Assembly (NCBI RefSeq): GCF_029525575.1
Contig: NZ_JAPDIA010000003.1
Span: forward strand, 1,852,214 to 1,916,213
DNA: 64,000 nt
Direction of reading: 5' to 3'
Origin: Cohnella rhizosphaerae
GTDB taxonomy: Bacteria; Bacillota; Bacilli; Paenibacillales; Paenibacillaceae
Part shown: in pieces, positions 37,658 through 48,003 of the stretch
Position numbering within the stretch: position 1 is the first letter of the stretch
Layout of the letters: every line of letters begins with the position of its first letter
Translations under genes and position numbers: made by a program
The notes under the pieces: generated by a model
What the model was told of the DNA's origin: nothing
The model's input: the letters and a program-made list of their open reading frames with translations, nothing else
Databases searched by the model: none

Positions 37658-39536
37658 ATGAAAACCATAAAAGTCAGGATGATGGTCAAGTCCATCAAAC
37701 GGATAAACAAGCGGGCGCGCGTTCTGACACGGGCAGTAGCGATACGAAAACATACGGCCCGATATAAGGACGATGAAAGCACTTCTTCTTCCTCGGAGCA
37801 GATACAGGGTCGCATCTATGCCAACGTACATCGAACTGCGAGTACGATGATCCGAGTTCCGACGATGGGAGTAGTGAAAATCAACCGACGCTGGCATTCT
37901 CGTGTTCGCTTTCAACATGATCGCCGAACTATTAGGGTGTATGCACAGCAACCACCCATGATTCAAGTCCGGTTGCAACGAATGCCATTCAATGGGACAG
38001 GCCCGAGATTAGCAAAGCGAAAGAGAACACTCCCCCCAGGTTGAAGAGACAGCCCGGCATGTAAGAAAGAAACAACCAGCCGACAAGAAGAAGGGGATTG
38101 TCCCCAATCCTCCAAGACCCAAGCGCAGTTACGACGAAAAATCAAAAGTTTATGCGCCGCGACAGAAGCGTATGGCCGGGGCCGCTCGGTCCTTTTCAGG
38201 AACTTTGAAAAGAAACAGAAGTATTCGTCAAAAACGCTTTTCCGTAAAAGGCGTGGCTCCTTCCATAAAAGTAAGCCGATCCGTCGGTCAGGTAACAAGC
38301 CAGAGGGAGAAGCGTTCAACTCAACAACTGGGGATGATTCAAGCTGCCATCCAAGCGCGCCATTCGATCCAGTGGTCGCGTGCTGCCGCTCAGATGAATC
38401 TCCGAATGGCTAAATTGCTGATCCGAGCGATTGCGTTGCTTGTCAAAGGACTGTCGGCCATGCTGGGAATCAGCAGTTCTGTTATTATTCTGCTGTGTAT
38501 CATCATGATTGTAGCCGCGCTGCTTTCTTCCCCGTTCGGTATTTTTGTCGCTGACGAAAACACAGAACCTGATACGAAAAAGCTGGTTCAGATCGTGGAG
38601 GAGATGAATGCCCAATTTGCCGCCCGCATAGCGAGCGTGCAGCAGGCCGCTGGAGAAGTGGATCGCGTCGAAATTGAGTATGCTGGCAGTGCAGACAATA
38701 CCCGAATTGATAATTGGCCGGACGTACTGGCTGTTTACGCGGTAAAGACATCAACTGACAGCGCGGCTGGTTTGGATGTGGTCACCATGGATCGCCAGCG
38801 GGAGGAACTGCTTCAGTCTGTGTTTTGGGATATGAACCAGATCGACTCGCACATGGAAACATTGGAGTTTACGAGGACCGCCGCTGTTGAACAGAGCGAT
38901 GGAAGTGTGGAGGTACAACCGGTGAAGGAGGAGGAGCGTGTCCTGCAGCTTTTGATTTCGGCACGGACGGCGGAGCAGCAAGCAGCGATCTATAGTTTTT
39001 CAACGGAACAGGTTGATTTGATGAATGAACTCCTGTCGGAAGAATTTCGTCCCATGATGATGGCCATACTTGGAAAGAAAAGTGATACCGGGTTAACCTC
39101 CGAACAGTCAGCAGCGGTGATCACCGATTTGCATGCCGGTGTGCTTGGAAGCCAGGCTGTCGAACTGGCGTTAACCCGTTTGGGTGATCCGTATAGCCAG
39201 TTAAAAGCGGGTCAGGATAACTACACGGATTGCAGTTATCTTGTGCAGTGGGTATATCGGCAATTAGGCGTTGATGTGCCCCGAACGGCGGCAGAGCAGG
39301 CGCGGTTTATCGTGGATAATGGATTTTCCCTTACCTCCGATGAGCTAATGGCGGGCGATTTGATTTTCTGGAGCTACGAGCCGAACGGAAGGTTTATGGA
39401 TATTACGCATGTTGGCATCTATGCCGGTGAAGGCAAGGTTATCGACGCTTCCTCCAGTCGATTGCAGGTCGTTTATCGGAATGTATTCGATACCGATTTT
39501 CAAGTGATGTATGGGAGACCGTATGTTCAAGATTGA
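37658..39536 (+). CDS. Membrane-anchored NlpC/P60 cell-wall hydrolase of the conjugative element, one frameshift
   Basis: About 625 residues from ATG 37658 (GCAAGGAGG upstream). Very basic N-terminus (VRMMVKSIKRINKRARVLTRAVAIRK...), a membrane anchor near residues 268-295 (GISSSVIILLCIIMIVAALLSSPFGIFV), a middle region, and a C-terminal NlpC/P60 peptidase with Cys in YTDCSYLVQWVY and His in DITHVGIYAGEGKVIDAS. C6 at 38032-38037 (5 expected) breaks the frame. Homologues open the cell wall for the mating channel and normally follow virB4; here 21 kb separates them. Confidence 0.85.
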
Positions 39537-39663
39537 AGCATTTTCGGTTATTTTGTAAGGTTTTATATACAGTGACATATGAAAAGCGGCACATTTCAGC
39601 CCTACAGACCTTTGGCAATAATTGCTGAAGCTCTGTGGGGCTTTCATTTTGAATCCAATCTTT

Positions 39664-39761
39664 GCGTGGAAGTGCCCGATTTGAATCTCAAAATGAAAGG
39701 GTTAGTAGAGAGCTTTATTTTCACATATTGCTACCCAAAGCTGTTTTGAGGAGATGATATC
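39664..39761 (+). promoter_or_regulatory. Conserved leader, copy B
   Basis: GCCCGATTTGAATCTCAAAATGAAAGGGTTAGTAG and CCCAAAGCTGTTTTGAGGAG parallel the leader before DUF6075 (37129-37231). Shared regulation is likely. Confidence 0.5.
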
Positions 39762-39911
39762 TTGAAAGCGGATTTGTTGAGGTACAGTATGCAAATTGCG
39801 ATGCTGAGGCAGCTACTGACACTTTCCTTAATAAGTGAACAAGAATTCGTTTTGATTAAAAACAGAACAATGCGAGACTATGGTATTTATTCAGACCTTA
39901 CTTCCAGGTAA
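39762..39911 (+). CDS. SHOCT-like small protein
   Basis: 49 residues, TTG start 39762 behind TGAGGAGATGATATC. The helical pair LRQLLTLSLISEQEFVLIKNRTMRDYGI is typical of SHOCT-type small proteins found just upstream of large serine recombinases in Firmicutes elements. May bind nucleic acid or the recombinase; unproven. Confidence 0.6.
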   Translation: MKADLLRYSMQIAMLRQLLTLSLISEQEFVLIKNRTMRDYGIYSDLTSR

Positions 39912-40021
39912 GCCATGTGTCACACACGGAAGGGCTTTAAAGCCAAATTCGCACATTTGTTGAATTCGCCTGAATTCATTACGCTTATAGCGTAGAGATC
40001 AACTCAGGGGAGGAAACGGCA

Positions 40022-41704
40022 ATGTCATATTCAGTAGAAGTTATAAAGGCAAATCGGAAGCTGTCAGATCGTACAGGCGGGCGCCAAGAAATTCTGAGAG
40101 TAGCTCCGTATGCGCGGGTAAGCACAGATACAGAGGAACAACTCAACAGCTACAAATCTCAAGTCTCCTATTACAAAGAGATGATTGGTCAGCGCAACGA
40201 CTGGATACTGGCAGATATTTATGCGGATGAAGCGATTACGGGTACTCAAGTTAAAAAGCGTGATGATTTTCAGCGATTGATTAACGATTGCTTGAATGGA
40301 AAAATTGACATGGTTATCACCAAGTCCATTTCAAGATTCGCCCGAAATACGGTAGACACCTTAAAATATGTGCGCATGCTCAAGGAAAGAAATGTGGCCG
40401 TGTTTTTTGAGAAAGAGAACATCAACACCTTAACCATGGACGGTGAATTGTTGCTAACCATCCTAAGCTCAGTAGCTCAGCAAGAAGTTGAAAATATCTC
40501 ATCCATTGTAAAAATGGGCTTAAAGATGAAAATGCAACGCGGTGAGCTTGTTGGTTTTCAAAGCTGTCTCGGGTATGACTATGATCTCGTAACCAAGCAG
40601 ATTTCAGTGAATGAAGAAGAAGCCGAGGTTGTTCGATACATTTTTGATCGTTATATTGCTGGCGTTGGAGCCTCGGTGATCGCCAAGGAGTTAACGAAGC
40701 TTCCTCATAAAACGAAGCGAGGGAACATGGAATGGGGCGATACTGCAGTGCTCGGTATCATTAAGAATGAGAAATACAAAGGAGATCTTCTTCAAGGCAA
40801 AACTTTTACACTCGATCCTATATCCAAGCGCAGACTGGATAACCATGGAGAAGAGGATCAATACTACATCAAGAATCATCACGAGCCAATCGTAAGTGAA
40901 GAGATTTTTGAGAAAGCCCAAGATATTTTGTACAGACGGGGAAAGCCTCGTGGGAAGCTTGAAAAAGGCGGCAAACGCGAAAAGTTCAGTCGGAAGTTTA
41001 CGTTTAGCTGCAAGCTTGAATGCAGATTTTGTGGGAAAAGCTACTCCCGGAGAAGCTGGAACAGTAAAACAACCTACGCAAAAGTCATTTGGCAATGTGT
41101 CTCTTTCTCGAAAAAAGGAAAGAAATATTGTCCTCATAGCAAAGGGATTGAAGAAAAAATAATTGAGGGCGCTTTTGTCGAAACGTACAATAGGGTCTGC
41201 GGCAATCATAAGGATGTGTTGGATGAGCTTCTGTTAAGGATGGAGTCAGTACTTGGTGAGCAACAGCATCAGAAGCAGTTAATCAAAGTTAAGCACGAAA
41301 TCCAGGCTCTTGAACAAAAACGTTCTAATCTGATTGATCTCCATCTGGATGAGAAAATTGATCGCTCCACTTACGAACGTAAATATGATGAACTGGAGTC
41401 CACGTTAACAGCACTAATTGAAGTGAGAGAACAACTGGAGGCATCGGCTCAAGAAGAAATTGACGTTGAAAAAAGATTGCAACAATTTCGTAACGTGCTT
41501 CAGAGCAATACCGTCCTTACTGAATTTGATCGCAATGTATTCGAAAGTGTTATTGAAAAGGTTATAATGGGAGAAGAACAGGATGACGGTAGCGTAGAGC
41601 CGTATCAATTAACCTTTGTATTCAAAACCGGCTTTAAGAGCGGTATTCAAGGCAAGAGCGGAGTGAAAAGCCCAAAAAAAGCTGGCAGTAGCAGAGAGGA
41701 ATGA
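40022..41704 (+). CDS. Large serine recombinase (integrase/excisionase of the element)
   Basis: 560 residues, ATG 40022 behind CAGGGGAGG. Resolvase domain with catalytic Ser34 in PYARVSTDTEEQLNS and ITKSISRFARNTVD; recombinase domain; zinc ribbon (CRFCGKSYSRR...WQC...YCPHS); long coiled coil (about 410-490). Same class as TndX/TnpX, which cut and join attachment sites of conjugative elements. Intact. It is probably the last gene of the element, so the right junction should lie just beyond 41704. Confidence 0.93.
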   Translation: MSYSVEVIKANRKLSDRTGGRQEILRVAPYARVSTDTEEQLNSYKSQVSYYKEMIGQRNDWILADIYADEAITGTQVKKRDDFQRLINDCLNGKIDMVITKSISRFARNTVDTLKYVRMLKERNVAVFFEKENINTLTMDGELLLTILSSVAQQEVENISSIVKMGLKMKMQRGELVGFQSCLGYDYDLVTKQISVNEEEAEVVRYIFDRYIAGVGASVIAKELTKLPHKTKRGNMEWGDTAVLGIIKNEKYKGDLLQGKTFTLDPISKRRLDNHGEEDQYYIKNHHEPIVSEEIFEKAQDILYRRGKPRGKLEKGGKREKFSRKFTFSCKLECRFCGKSYSRRSWNSKTTYAKVIWQCVSFSKKGKKYCPHSKGIEEKIIEGAFVETYNRVCGNHKDVLDELLLRMESVLGEQQHQKQLIKVKHEIQALEQKRSNLIDLHLDEKIDRSTYERKYDELESTLTALIEVREQLEASAQEEIDVEKRLQQFRNVLQSNTVLTEFDRNVFESVIEKVIMGEEQDDGSVEPYQLTFVFKTGFKSGIQGKSGVKSPKKAGSSREE

Positions 41705-41898
41705 TGCATGTCCCCATATCCCAGACAACACATGTGGAGTCGGTGGCTTTGTTGGTGAAGGATCGAATATGAACTGGTCTCTAAAGTACGGTTGGATTTT
41801 CAATAATGAGCCGAAAAGAACGCTCAGGAAAATCACGAGGTTATTAATGACAGCCTCCCCTGTGTTATAATGTGTTATCGAGTGACAATGGAGGGATC

Positions 41899-42135
41899 AT
41901 GATGATCCTCAAAAAAATGGATCCACAAGCCGCGAGTACGATAAAATCCATCCTTCAAAAACTCAACATAAATAACCCTCGTGTATGGATTGACCTTGAA
42001 AAGCAAACTGTGGAAGCTCAAGAAGACGACTATTCCGTTGATGATCTTTTGGAAGCGGCAGGCACTTTAACGCCTGAACGAGGGAAAGAGCTTCTTAAAG
42101 AAGTGGGCCAATCGCGTGAGGAATGGAATGCATGA
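41899..42135 (+). CDS. Antitoxin-like partner of VapC
   Basis: 78 residues; ATG 41899 or 41902 behind GGAGGGATC. Acidic small protein (KKMDPQAASTIKSILQKLNINNPRVWIDLEKQTVEAQED) with a C-terminal tail (EAAGTLTPERGKELLKEVGQSREEW) that would wrap the toxin. Stop overlaps the toxin ATG (ATGA), the usual arrangement of toxin-antitoxin pairs. DNA-binding domain not obvious. Confidence 0.7.
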   Translation: MMILKKMDPQAASTIKSILQKLNINNPRVWIDLEKQTVEAQEDDYSVDDLLEAAGTLTPERGKELLKEVGQSREEWNA

Positions 42136-42536
42136 GCAGAGGGTATCTCCTGGACACGAATATTGCGATTGCGATTCTTATTAACGAGAGTAATGTAATC
42201 GATTTTGTTCAACAGGCCTCCCGCGATAAAATGCCGATTTATTTTTCGGCAATTACGATTTCTGAGGTATTTGCAGGGTTAAAGCACGAGGAACGACTGC
42301 GTGCAGAAAAGCTGTTTACATCAAAAAGATGTATAGATGTTACGGCCGAAATTGCAAAATTGGCTGGAACGCTTCGTAGGGATCTTATAAGCAAGGGACG
42401 TAAGTTAAAAACGCCGGATGCGCTTATTATTGCTACGGCGTCAGTATTTGAACTTACATTAGTTTCTAGAGATTCTGACATGAAATTCATCGAGCAAGAA
42501 TTGGGTATCCCACGATTGAATATAGATATAGTTTAA
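42132..42536 (+). CDS. vapC: VapC-like PIN-domain ribonuclease toxin
   Basis: 134 residues. PIN domain with the acidic set Asp8 (LLDTNIAIA), Glu45 (ISEVFAGL), Asp96 (KTPDALIIATA) and Asp114 (VSRDSDMKF). Family members cut tRNA or rRNA when freed of antitoxin. Immediately outside the recombinase, where stabilisation modules often sit. Confidence 0.88.
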   Translation: MSRGYLLDTNIAIAILINESNVIDFVQQASRDKMPIYFSAITISEVFAGLKHEERLRAEKLFTSKRCIDVTAEIAKLAGTLRRDLISKGRKLKTPDALIIATASVFELTLVSRDSDMKFIEQELGIPRLNIDIV

Positions 42537-42648
42537 GTTTAAGCTTAACCGTCTCTTCTACTATAAGTTGGAGAGCCGGTTTTTTAATATCAATTTACTC
42601 CCCTGTGATAGAATGGATACGACCAAATCTTTTAATTCAGGAGACGGT

Positions 42649-45074
42649 ATGAGTAGCGATCTGGAACAACAATTATTTAGAGCTTTGAAAGAAATAGAAG
42701 CTCTTAAACAGGAGAATCGTTCCTTGAAGCTCCAACTTTTCAACTATACAAATCTTAAGGAAACGACACCTCCGGCACAATATTTACCTAAAACTGCAAA
42801 TGAACAAGAACCAACATCTAAGAGCAATGTACATGCAAAATCTAGTTCTGAAGAAAAAATAGCACTGTTTCGTTCTCTATTTCGTGGGAGAGAGGATGTT
42901 TATCCCGTTCGCTGGACGAACAAAACCGGAAAAGCGGGGTATTCGCCAGCTTGTAAGAACGAGTGGACAGTTGTATGTAAAAAAGCCGCAAGTCAAATGC
43001 TCGGAATGCATACATCAGGCATTTGAACCTATATCTAATGAAATTATCTCCCGACATCTCGATGCAAAGAAAAATCGTACCATTGGTGTATATCCTATGC
43101 TTCAAGATGAAACTTGTTGGTTTGTTGCCATGGATTTCGATAAGCAAAATTGGCAGCAAGATGCTGTCGCTGTATTGGAAACTTGCAAGGAGTGGGACAT
43201 TCCGGTTGCACTTGAACGTTCCCGTTCGGGGAATGGCGGACATGTTTGGATATTTTTCAATCAACCGATTGAAGCCGTCTTTGCAAGGAAATTGGGGTGC
43301 GCCATATTAACGAAGACGATGGAACGCCGGTACCAGATTTCATTAGATTCATATGATAGATTGTTTCCGAACCAAGATACGCTGCCAAAAGGCGGCTTTG
43401 GAAACTTGATTGCACTTCCTCTTCAGGGAGGCCCTCGCAGGGAAGGAAATAGTGTATTCGTGAACGAGACTTTCCAGCCATATGAGGATCAGTGGAGTTA
43501 TCTAGCGGGAATGGAGAAGCTTCCGATAGAACGAGTTCAGCATTTAGTTTATGAAATGACAAAAGGAGGCTCTTTGCTCAGCACGGGTACTTGGAATGAA
43601 AATAACGATCAGGACCTGTTCTGGTCAACTACGGGGATAAATGAGCATTCCGATTTAATTTCGGGTGCGTTGCCGTCAAACGTAAACGTCATTTATTCCA
43701 ATATGATCTACATCGAGAAAAAGGAGCTGCCACCGGCTTTTATTAAGCGGCTTCAAAACTTAGCAACATTTCAGAATCCGGATTTTTATAAAACGCAAGC
43801 AATGAGGCTTCCTACGTATGGTAAGCCAAGGGTTATCGGTTGTTACGAGGATTATGCAAAATATATCGCCCTACCTAGAGGCTGCTTCGAAATGATGATG
43901 GACTTGATGAATGCCCATCAAATCGAGACAAACATTTCGGATGATCGTAACGCTGGAAATTTAATTGATGCTGACTTCACCGGAACGCTTTCCATGCTGC
44001 AGGACGGCGCGGCGAGGACTATTTTGGCGCATAACACAGGAATTCTTTCGGCAACAACTGCATTTGGGAAAACGGTAGTAGCGGCCTCGATCATTGCATC
44101 TAGGAAGGTAAATACATTGGTGCTCGTTCACAGAAGAGAACTCATGGACCAATGGAGAGAGCGAATTGGCACTTTTCTGAATCTCGATAAAAAAGAATAT
44201 TGGCATTGTTGGAGGAGGCAAAGATAAAAGAACCGGAATCGTGGATATTGCGGTCATTCAAAGCTTAAATCAAAAGGGAAATGTGAAGGAATACGTGGAA
44301 GAGTACGGACAAATCATTGTGGATGAATGTCACCACATTTCGGCGTTCAGCTTCGAACAAGTGCTGAAAAAAGCAAAGGCTCAATATGTCTTAGGCTTAA
44401 CCGCAACTCCGACAAGACAAGACGGGCATCAGCCGATTGTCTTAATGCAATGCGGCCCGATTCGAGTAAAGATTGACCCTAAGTCGCAAGCGCAAGCTCG
44501 CGGGATTGAACATAAAGTGGTTCCGCGATATACAAATTTCCGTTTACCGGAAGCAAGTGGTTATGACATTCAAGACATATATCATCAACTGACGCAAGAC
44601 GAGGAGCGCAATGATATGATTTTTGACGACCTGCTCGTAGCCTTAGAACAAGGCAGGTCACCACTCTTGTTAACGGAACGCACAGCACATCTGGAGTATT
44701 TTGAGAACCGATTAAAGGGGTTTGCTAAGAATGTGATCGTCATGCGCGGGGGGATGGGGAAGAAACAGCGTGAAGCATTACGAGAGCGAATCGGCAGCAT
44801 ACCTGTTTCTGAGGAACGGGTATTTATAGCAACAGGTAAACTGATTGGCGAAGGTTTCGACGATGCGAGGCTAGATACCTTATTTTTGGTGCATCCCATC
44901 TCTTGGAGAGGGACGCTTCAACAATATGCAGGCCGGCTTCATCGGATTCACCAAAGCAAAGAAGATGTGCAGATCTACGACTATATAGATCTGCAAGTCC
45001 CTATACTCATGAGCATGTATAAGAAAAGGGTTAAGGGTTATCAGGCGATGGGATATAAAGGTATGAGTTTGTAG
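42649..45074 (+). CDS. TOTE-type archaeo-eukaryotic primase/SF2 helicase, two frameshifts
   Basis: About 808 residues from ATG 42649 (CAGGAGACGG). Order: coiled coil (LEQQLFRALKEIEALKQENRSLKLQL), a FRGREDVYPVRWTNKTGKAGYSPACKNEW motif with Cys residues, and an AEP primase-like domain (WFVAMDFDK, ALERSRSGNGGHVWIFF, NQDTLPKGGFGNLIALPLQ). SF2 helicase follows (SATTAFGKTVVAA, VDECHHISA, LGLTATPTRQDGH, QQYAGRLHRIH). Breaks at A6 42979-42984 and A6 44189-44194 (5 expected at each). Such fusions are proposed conflict or defence components; no nuclease domain is seen in this copy. Confidence 0.82.
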
Positions 45075-45109
45075 CCTGTAAACCAAATTTTTTGATGTCT
45101 AAACGCCTA

Positions 45110-45396
45110 AACTTACATCAATATGATGACGATGATGATGAATGGGAATCCTATCGGTACGTTCTGAGATGTAAGCGTTCGGAGCTAAACTATCGAAAGG
45201 CCCTTTTTTGCGCCTAATGATATTTACTTCATCAACCTTTTCGAAAAATACGATATTTCATTTTTATGATAGTAGAGGACTTGACGTGGCAGCCAGCTCC
45301 AAGGAAGAGCTAAGAGACCTTTATTTGAAACGAAATGATTGGATATTGAAATACGATCGTAAGAGAATCGACTCTATGTTCATGGAAGAAGATTAA
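45110..45396 (+). pseudogene. DUF3885 protein, C-terminal part, frameshifted
   Basis: Joined over T6 near 45207 and A5 near 45242, the text reads DDDDEWESYRYVLRCKRSELNYRKALFAPNDIYFINLFENTIFHFYDSRGLDVAASSKEELRDLYLKRNDWILKYDRKRIDSMF, the typical DUF3885 end. The N-terminal half of the family is not visible upstream, so the gene is probably truncated as well as frameshifted. Function of the family unknown. Confidence 0.65.
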
Positions 45397-45414
45397 TTCA
45401 GTCTTGTCTATACG

Positions 45415-45735
45415 ATGAGGATGAAACGGTGGGATATGATGGAGAGAAGGCACTGCAAAGCCATCATTGAATGGGATAAGGATAAAGACCCGAGCAAATT
45501 TTCATTAAACGAATGGCTTCGCGATATTGTCGTCATATTCGGTGAAGTCGTCGGCAAGACCATTCATGGCGATGCATGGACTGTCTTGGTTCGCGTTAAA
45601 GAAGTGGTCGATGAATCGCATACCTATGCAGATGTCACTTTTGTCGTAGACGAGGCACCGTGGCACTTGCTTGAGCCAGGATTCAGCTTCAAATTATGGG
45701 CTGGGAGGGAGATTGCTGGCGTCACCATTTTATAA
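45415..45735 (+). CDS. Unrecognised small protein
   Basis: 106 residues from ATG 45415 (start uncertain; ATG 45439 possible, no clear ribosome binding site). Mixed alpha/beta pattern (CKAIIEWDKDKDPSKFSLNEWLRDIVVIFGEVVG, DAWTVLVRVKEVVDESHTYADVTFVVDEAPWHLLEPGFSFKLWAGREIAGVTIL) resembling immunity or EF-Tu-like domain proteins. Not assigned. Followed by its own terminator. Confidence 0.55.
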   Translation: MRMKRWDMMERRHCKAIIEWDKDKDPSKFSLNEWLRDIVVIFGEVVGKTIHGDAWTVLVRVKEVVDESHTYADVTFVVDEAPWHLLEPGFSFKLWAGREIAGVTIL

Positions 45736-45757
45736 TGCGATCTTGATAACGTAACTA

Positions 45758-45790
45758 CCCCCGAACCGAACACGGTTCCGGGGGGTTCTT
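45758..45790. terminator. Terminator between convergent genes
   Basis: Stem CCCCCGAACCG/CGGTTC-C-GGGGG with one bulged base, then TTCTTATT. Confidence 0.75.
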
Positions 45791-45822
45791 ATTCCACACT
45801 CATTTTCGCCATACACAATCTC

Positions 45823-46339
45823 TTAGGCCAAAGCTTGTTCGACTTCCTTGATTAACCCGTTTGCATCAATTTCATCAGGGTATTGGATCTCTTTGCCGTT
45901 AATGAATACGGTCGGCACCATCTTCACACGACGTTTAATGGCTTCTGCAATAATGCTTAAACTTAAGTCGATGTTATCGGGTTGTTCCTGTAGCCCGTAC
46001 TCTTCGGTTAACATTTTTTTAATCGAATGGCTGTCGGATTCGCTCCACTGGCTTTGTTTGGCGAATAAATCCTTCATAAGCGCGTAGACTCGCTCGGGAT
46101 CCTTATAGTCTAAAAAAAGCGTTCGCCAGTGTGCCGTATAAAAGCATTTCGCGCGGTTTGTCATAGTGTTTAACCACATATTGAACTTGTCCGTTTTCGA
46201 TATAAGAAGGCAATGTTTCATCGGCAGATTGAAAAAATGTTGCGCAATACGGGCACGCCAAATTTAAGAACACTTCTACTTTTACAGGCGCATCTTCCTT
46301 GCCATAGCTTAAAAATGCATTTTCGATAACTCGTGTCAT
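45823..46339 (-). CDS. DsbA-like thioredoxin-fold protein, one frameshift
   Basis: Minus strand, about 171 residues; ATG complement at 46339 behind AAAGGGGAT. N-terminus with NLACPYCATFFQSADETLP (CPYC active site), C-terminus with MVPTVFINGKEIQYPDEIDANGLIKEVEQAL (cis-Pro). A7 on the plus strand at 46112-46118 (6 expected) breaks ANAFLDYKDPERVYALMKDLF. No signal peptide; cytoplasmic disulfide reductase/isomerase-like (DsbA_DsbG / YyaL-type thioredoxin_4). Confidence 0.82.
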
Positions 46340-46398
46340 GTTCAATCCCCTTTGCTTGATGTTACCTGGAATGATGGACTCGTAGTCATGGCTAATTA

Positions 46399-46454
46399 TT
46401 GCTGGCTTGCCATGATTATATCATCATTCAGTTGTATCCCCGTCTTCCGGTTTA
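46399..46454 (+). repeat. Direct repeat, left copy
   Basis: TTGCTGGCTTGCCATGATTATATCATCA followed by a diverged middle and CCCGTCTTCCGGTTTA. The same ~57-base block recurs at 47633-47690, enclosing the SDR gene. Confidence 0.8.
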
Positions 46455-46750
46455 ATCATCTGAGCAACCAGCCGCTTTGACCAAAAGGTACAGATCCTCT
46501 TGATTGGAGGAGGCTGTACCTTTTTCTTGCATACTGGATTGATTATGTGACGAAAGTGATGACCGCTGTCACTACTAGACATGAGTCAAACAACGTAATA
46601 TCAAAATATAGGAATCTATGCCGGATCTGGCAACTGTGATATTGGATCATTGTTGAAGGGCGCGAGCTTGCCAACATTGACGAGACGTGACATCTCTTTA
46701 AGTTAAATTTTCGACAAACAATCTGTATCACACAATTTGGAGGGAACTGT

Positions 46751-47504
46751 ATGAATCGTTTACATGGCAAAGTTGCATTCGTATCGGGAGGGGGGCCGAG
46801 GAATCGGCGCGGCGGCAGCGCTGGAGCTGGCCCGGCTTGGGGCTAAGGTTGCCGTCAATTATGTGCGCCAGGCGCAGTCGGCGCAAGCTGTCGTGGATCA
46901 GATCCGGCAAGCCGGGGGAGAGGCGGCGCTCGCCAAAGCGGACGTGCGCGATCCCGAACAAGTAAGGGAAGCACTGGATTCCATTCGGGCAGCATGGGGC
47001 GATATCGACATTCTGGTGAACAATGCGCATATGTCTTTTGTTATGAAGCCGGTATTGGGGATCCAATGGGAAGAGTTAGCCCAGAAGTTGAACGACGAGA
47101 TGAAGGCTGCTTTTACATTGACGCAAGCCGTATTGCCTGCCATGATCGAACGGAAATACGGAAGAATGATTTACGTTTCCAGCAATGCGGCCGACACCCC
47201 GGTGCCTTATATGGCCGCACACGGCTCGGCCAAGGCGGCGCTTGAAGCGTTCGTCAAATATGTGGCGCTGGAGAGCGCGCCTTATGGGGTGACCGCCAAC
47301 ATCGTTTCACCCGGACTGGTCGAAACGGAAGCGTCAAGCGTAACCCCGGAAGCGGTCAAGCAGCAGATCGCGGCGATGACTCCGATGCAGCGGGTAGCTT
47401 TGCCGGATGACCTGTCGGGTGCGATCGCCTTTTTCGCCGGCGAGGAGAGCCGGTTCGTCACCGGCAGCTGCATGAAAGTGAACGGCGGCATACAAATGGA
47501 TTAA
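46751..47504 (+). CDS. SDR-family oxidoreductase with altered catalytic Tyr, one frameshift
   Basis: About 250 residues from ATG 46751 (TTGGAGGG upstream). G6 at 46790-46795 (5 expected) breaks the cofactor loop SGGGRGIGAAAALELARLG. NNAHMSF replaces the usual NNAG, YVSSNAADTPVPYMAAHGSAKAALEAF has His where the catalytic Tyr of YxxxK should be, and the end FVTGSCMKVNGGIQMD is FabG-like. Overall FabG/3-oxoacyl reductase-like fold. Activity is doubtful because of the His. Confidence 0.82.
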
Positions 47505-47632
47505 TGCCTCCAGCGGACACGTGACCGACAAGGCGCGTTCCCGGGCTCGCAGTCGCCTCTGTCTGGCTCAGTCAGCCGGACAAGGGCGATTTTTACATTT
47601 ATTTTGCTCTCTCCGTATCGGCAGCCTGGTTT

Positions 47633-47690
47633 TTGCTGGCTTGCCATGATTATATCATCAATCCGTCGTAGACCCGTCTTCCGGTTTATA
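47633..47690 (+). repeat. Direct repeat, right copy
   Basis: Second copy of the block at 46399-46454: identical first 28 bases and identical CCCGTCTTCCGGTTTA near the end. Confidence 0.8.
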
Positions 47691-47765
47691 ATGTCTTAAG
47701 GAGCCGAGGCTTCGGCTGCGAGACGATTTCGACAGCGTCCAGATAACTTTAGAGAGGTTTTTGCT

Positions 47766-48003
47766 ATGACAAACCATTCTGGCGTGATCTGCCACGCCCT
47801 TTTTTTTATACTGTCGCCCATGGAGGCTGTGACGGATGTCGTTTTTCGCCATGTCGTGAGCGAAGCGGCCAGACCGGATGTGTTTTTACGGAGTTTGCGA
47901 ATACGGAGAGCTATTGTCACCCGGAGGGGAACCATTCCGTGCGCGGGCGTTTGACTTTTACGGAGGATGAACAGCCCATTGTGGCTCATATCTTGGGATA
48001 TGG
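47766..48003 (+). pseudogene. Truncated tRNA-dihydrouridine synthase gene
   Basis: Across frames the text reads [76 protein letters not shown], the N-terminal FMN-binding part of Dus enzymes (PMEAVTD, TEF). T8 at 47800-47807 (7 expected) and a short T5 near 47882 (6 expected) break it; it is cut off after ~80 residues where the response-regulator region begins. The cut looks like a rearrangement, not a sequence error. Confidence 0.8.
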
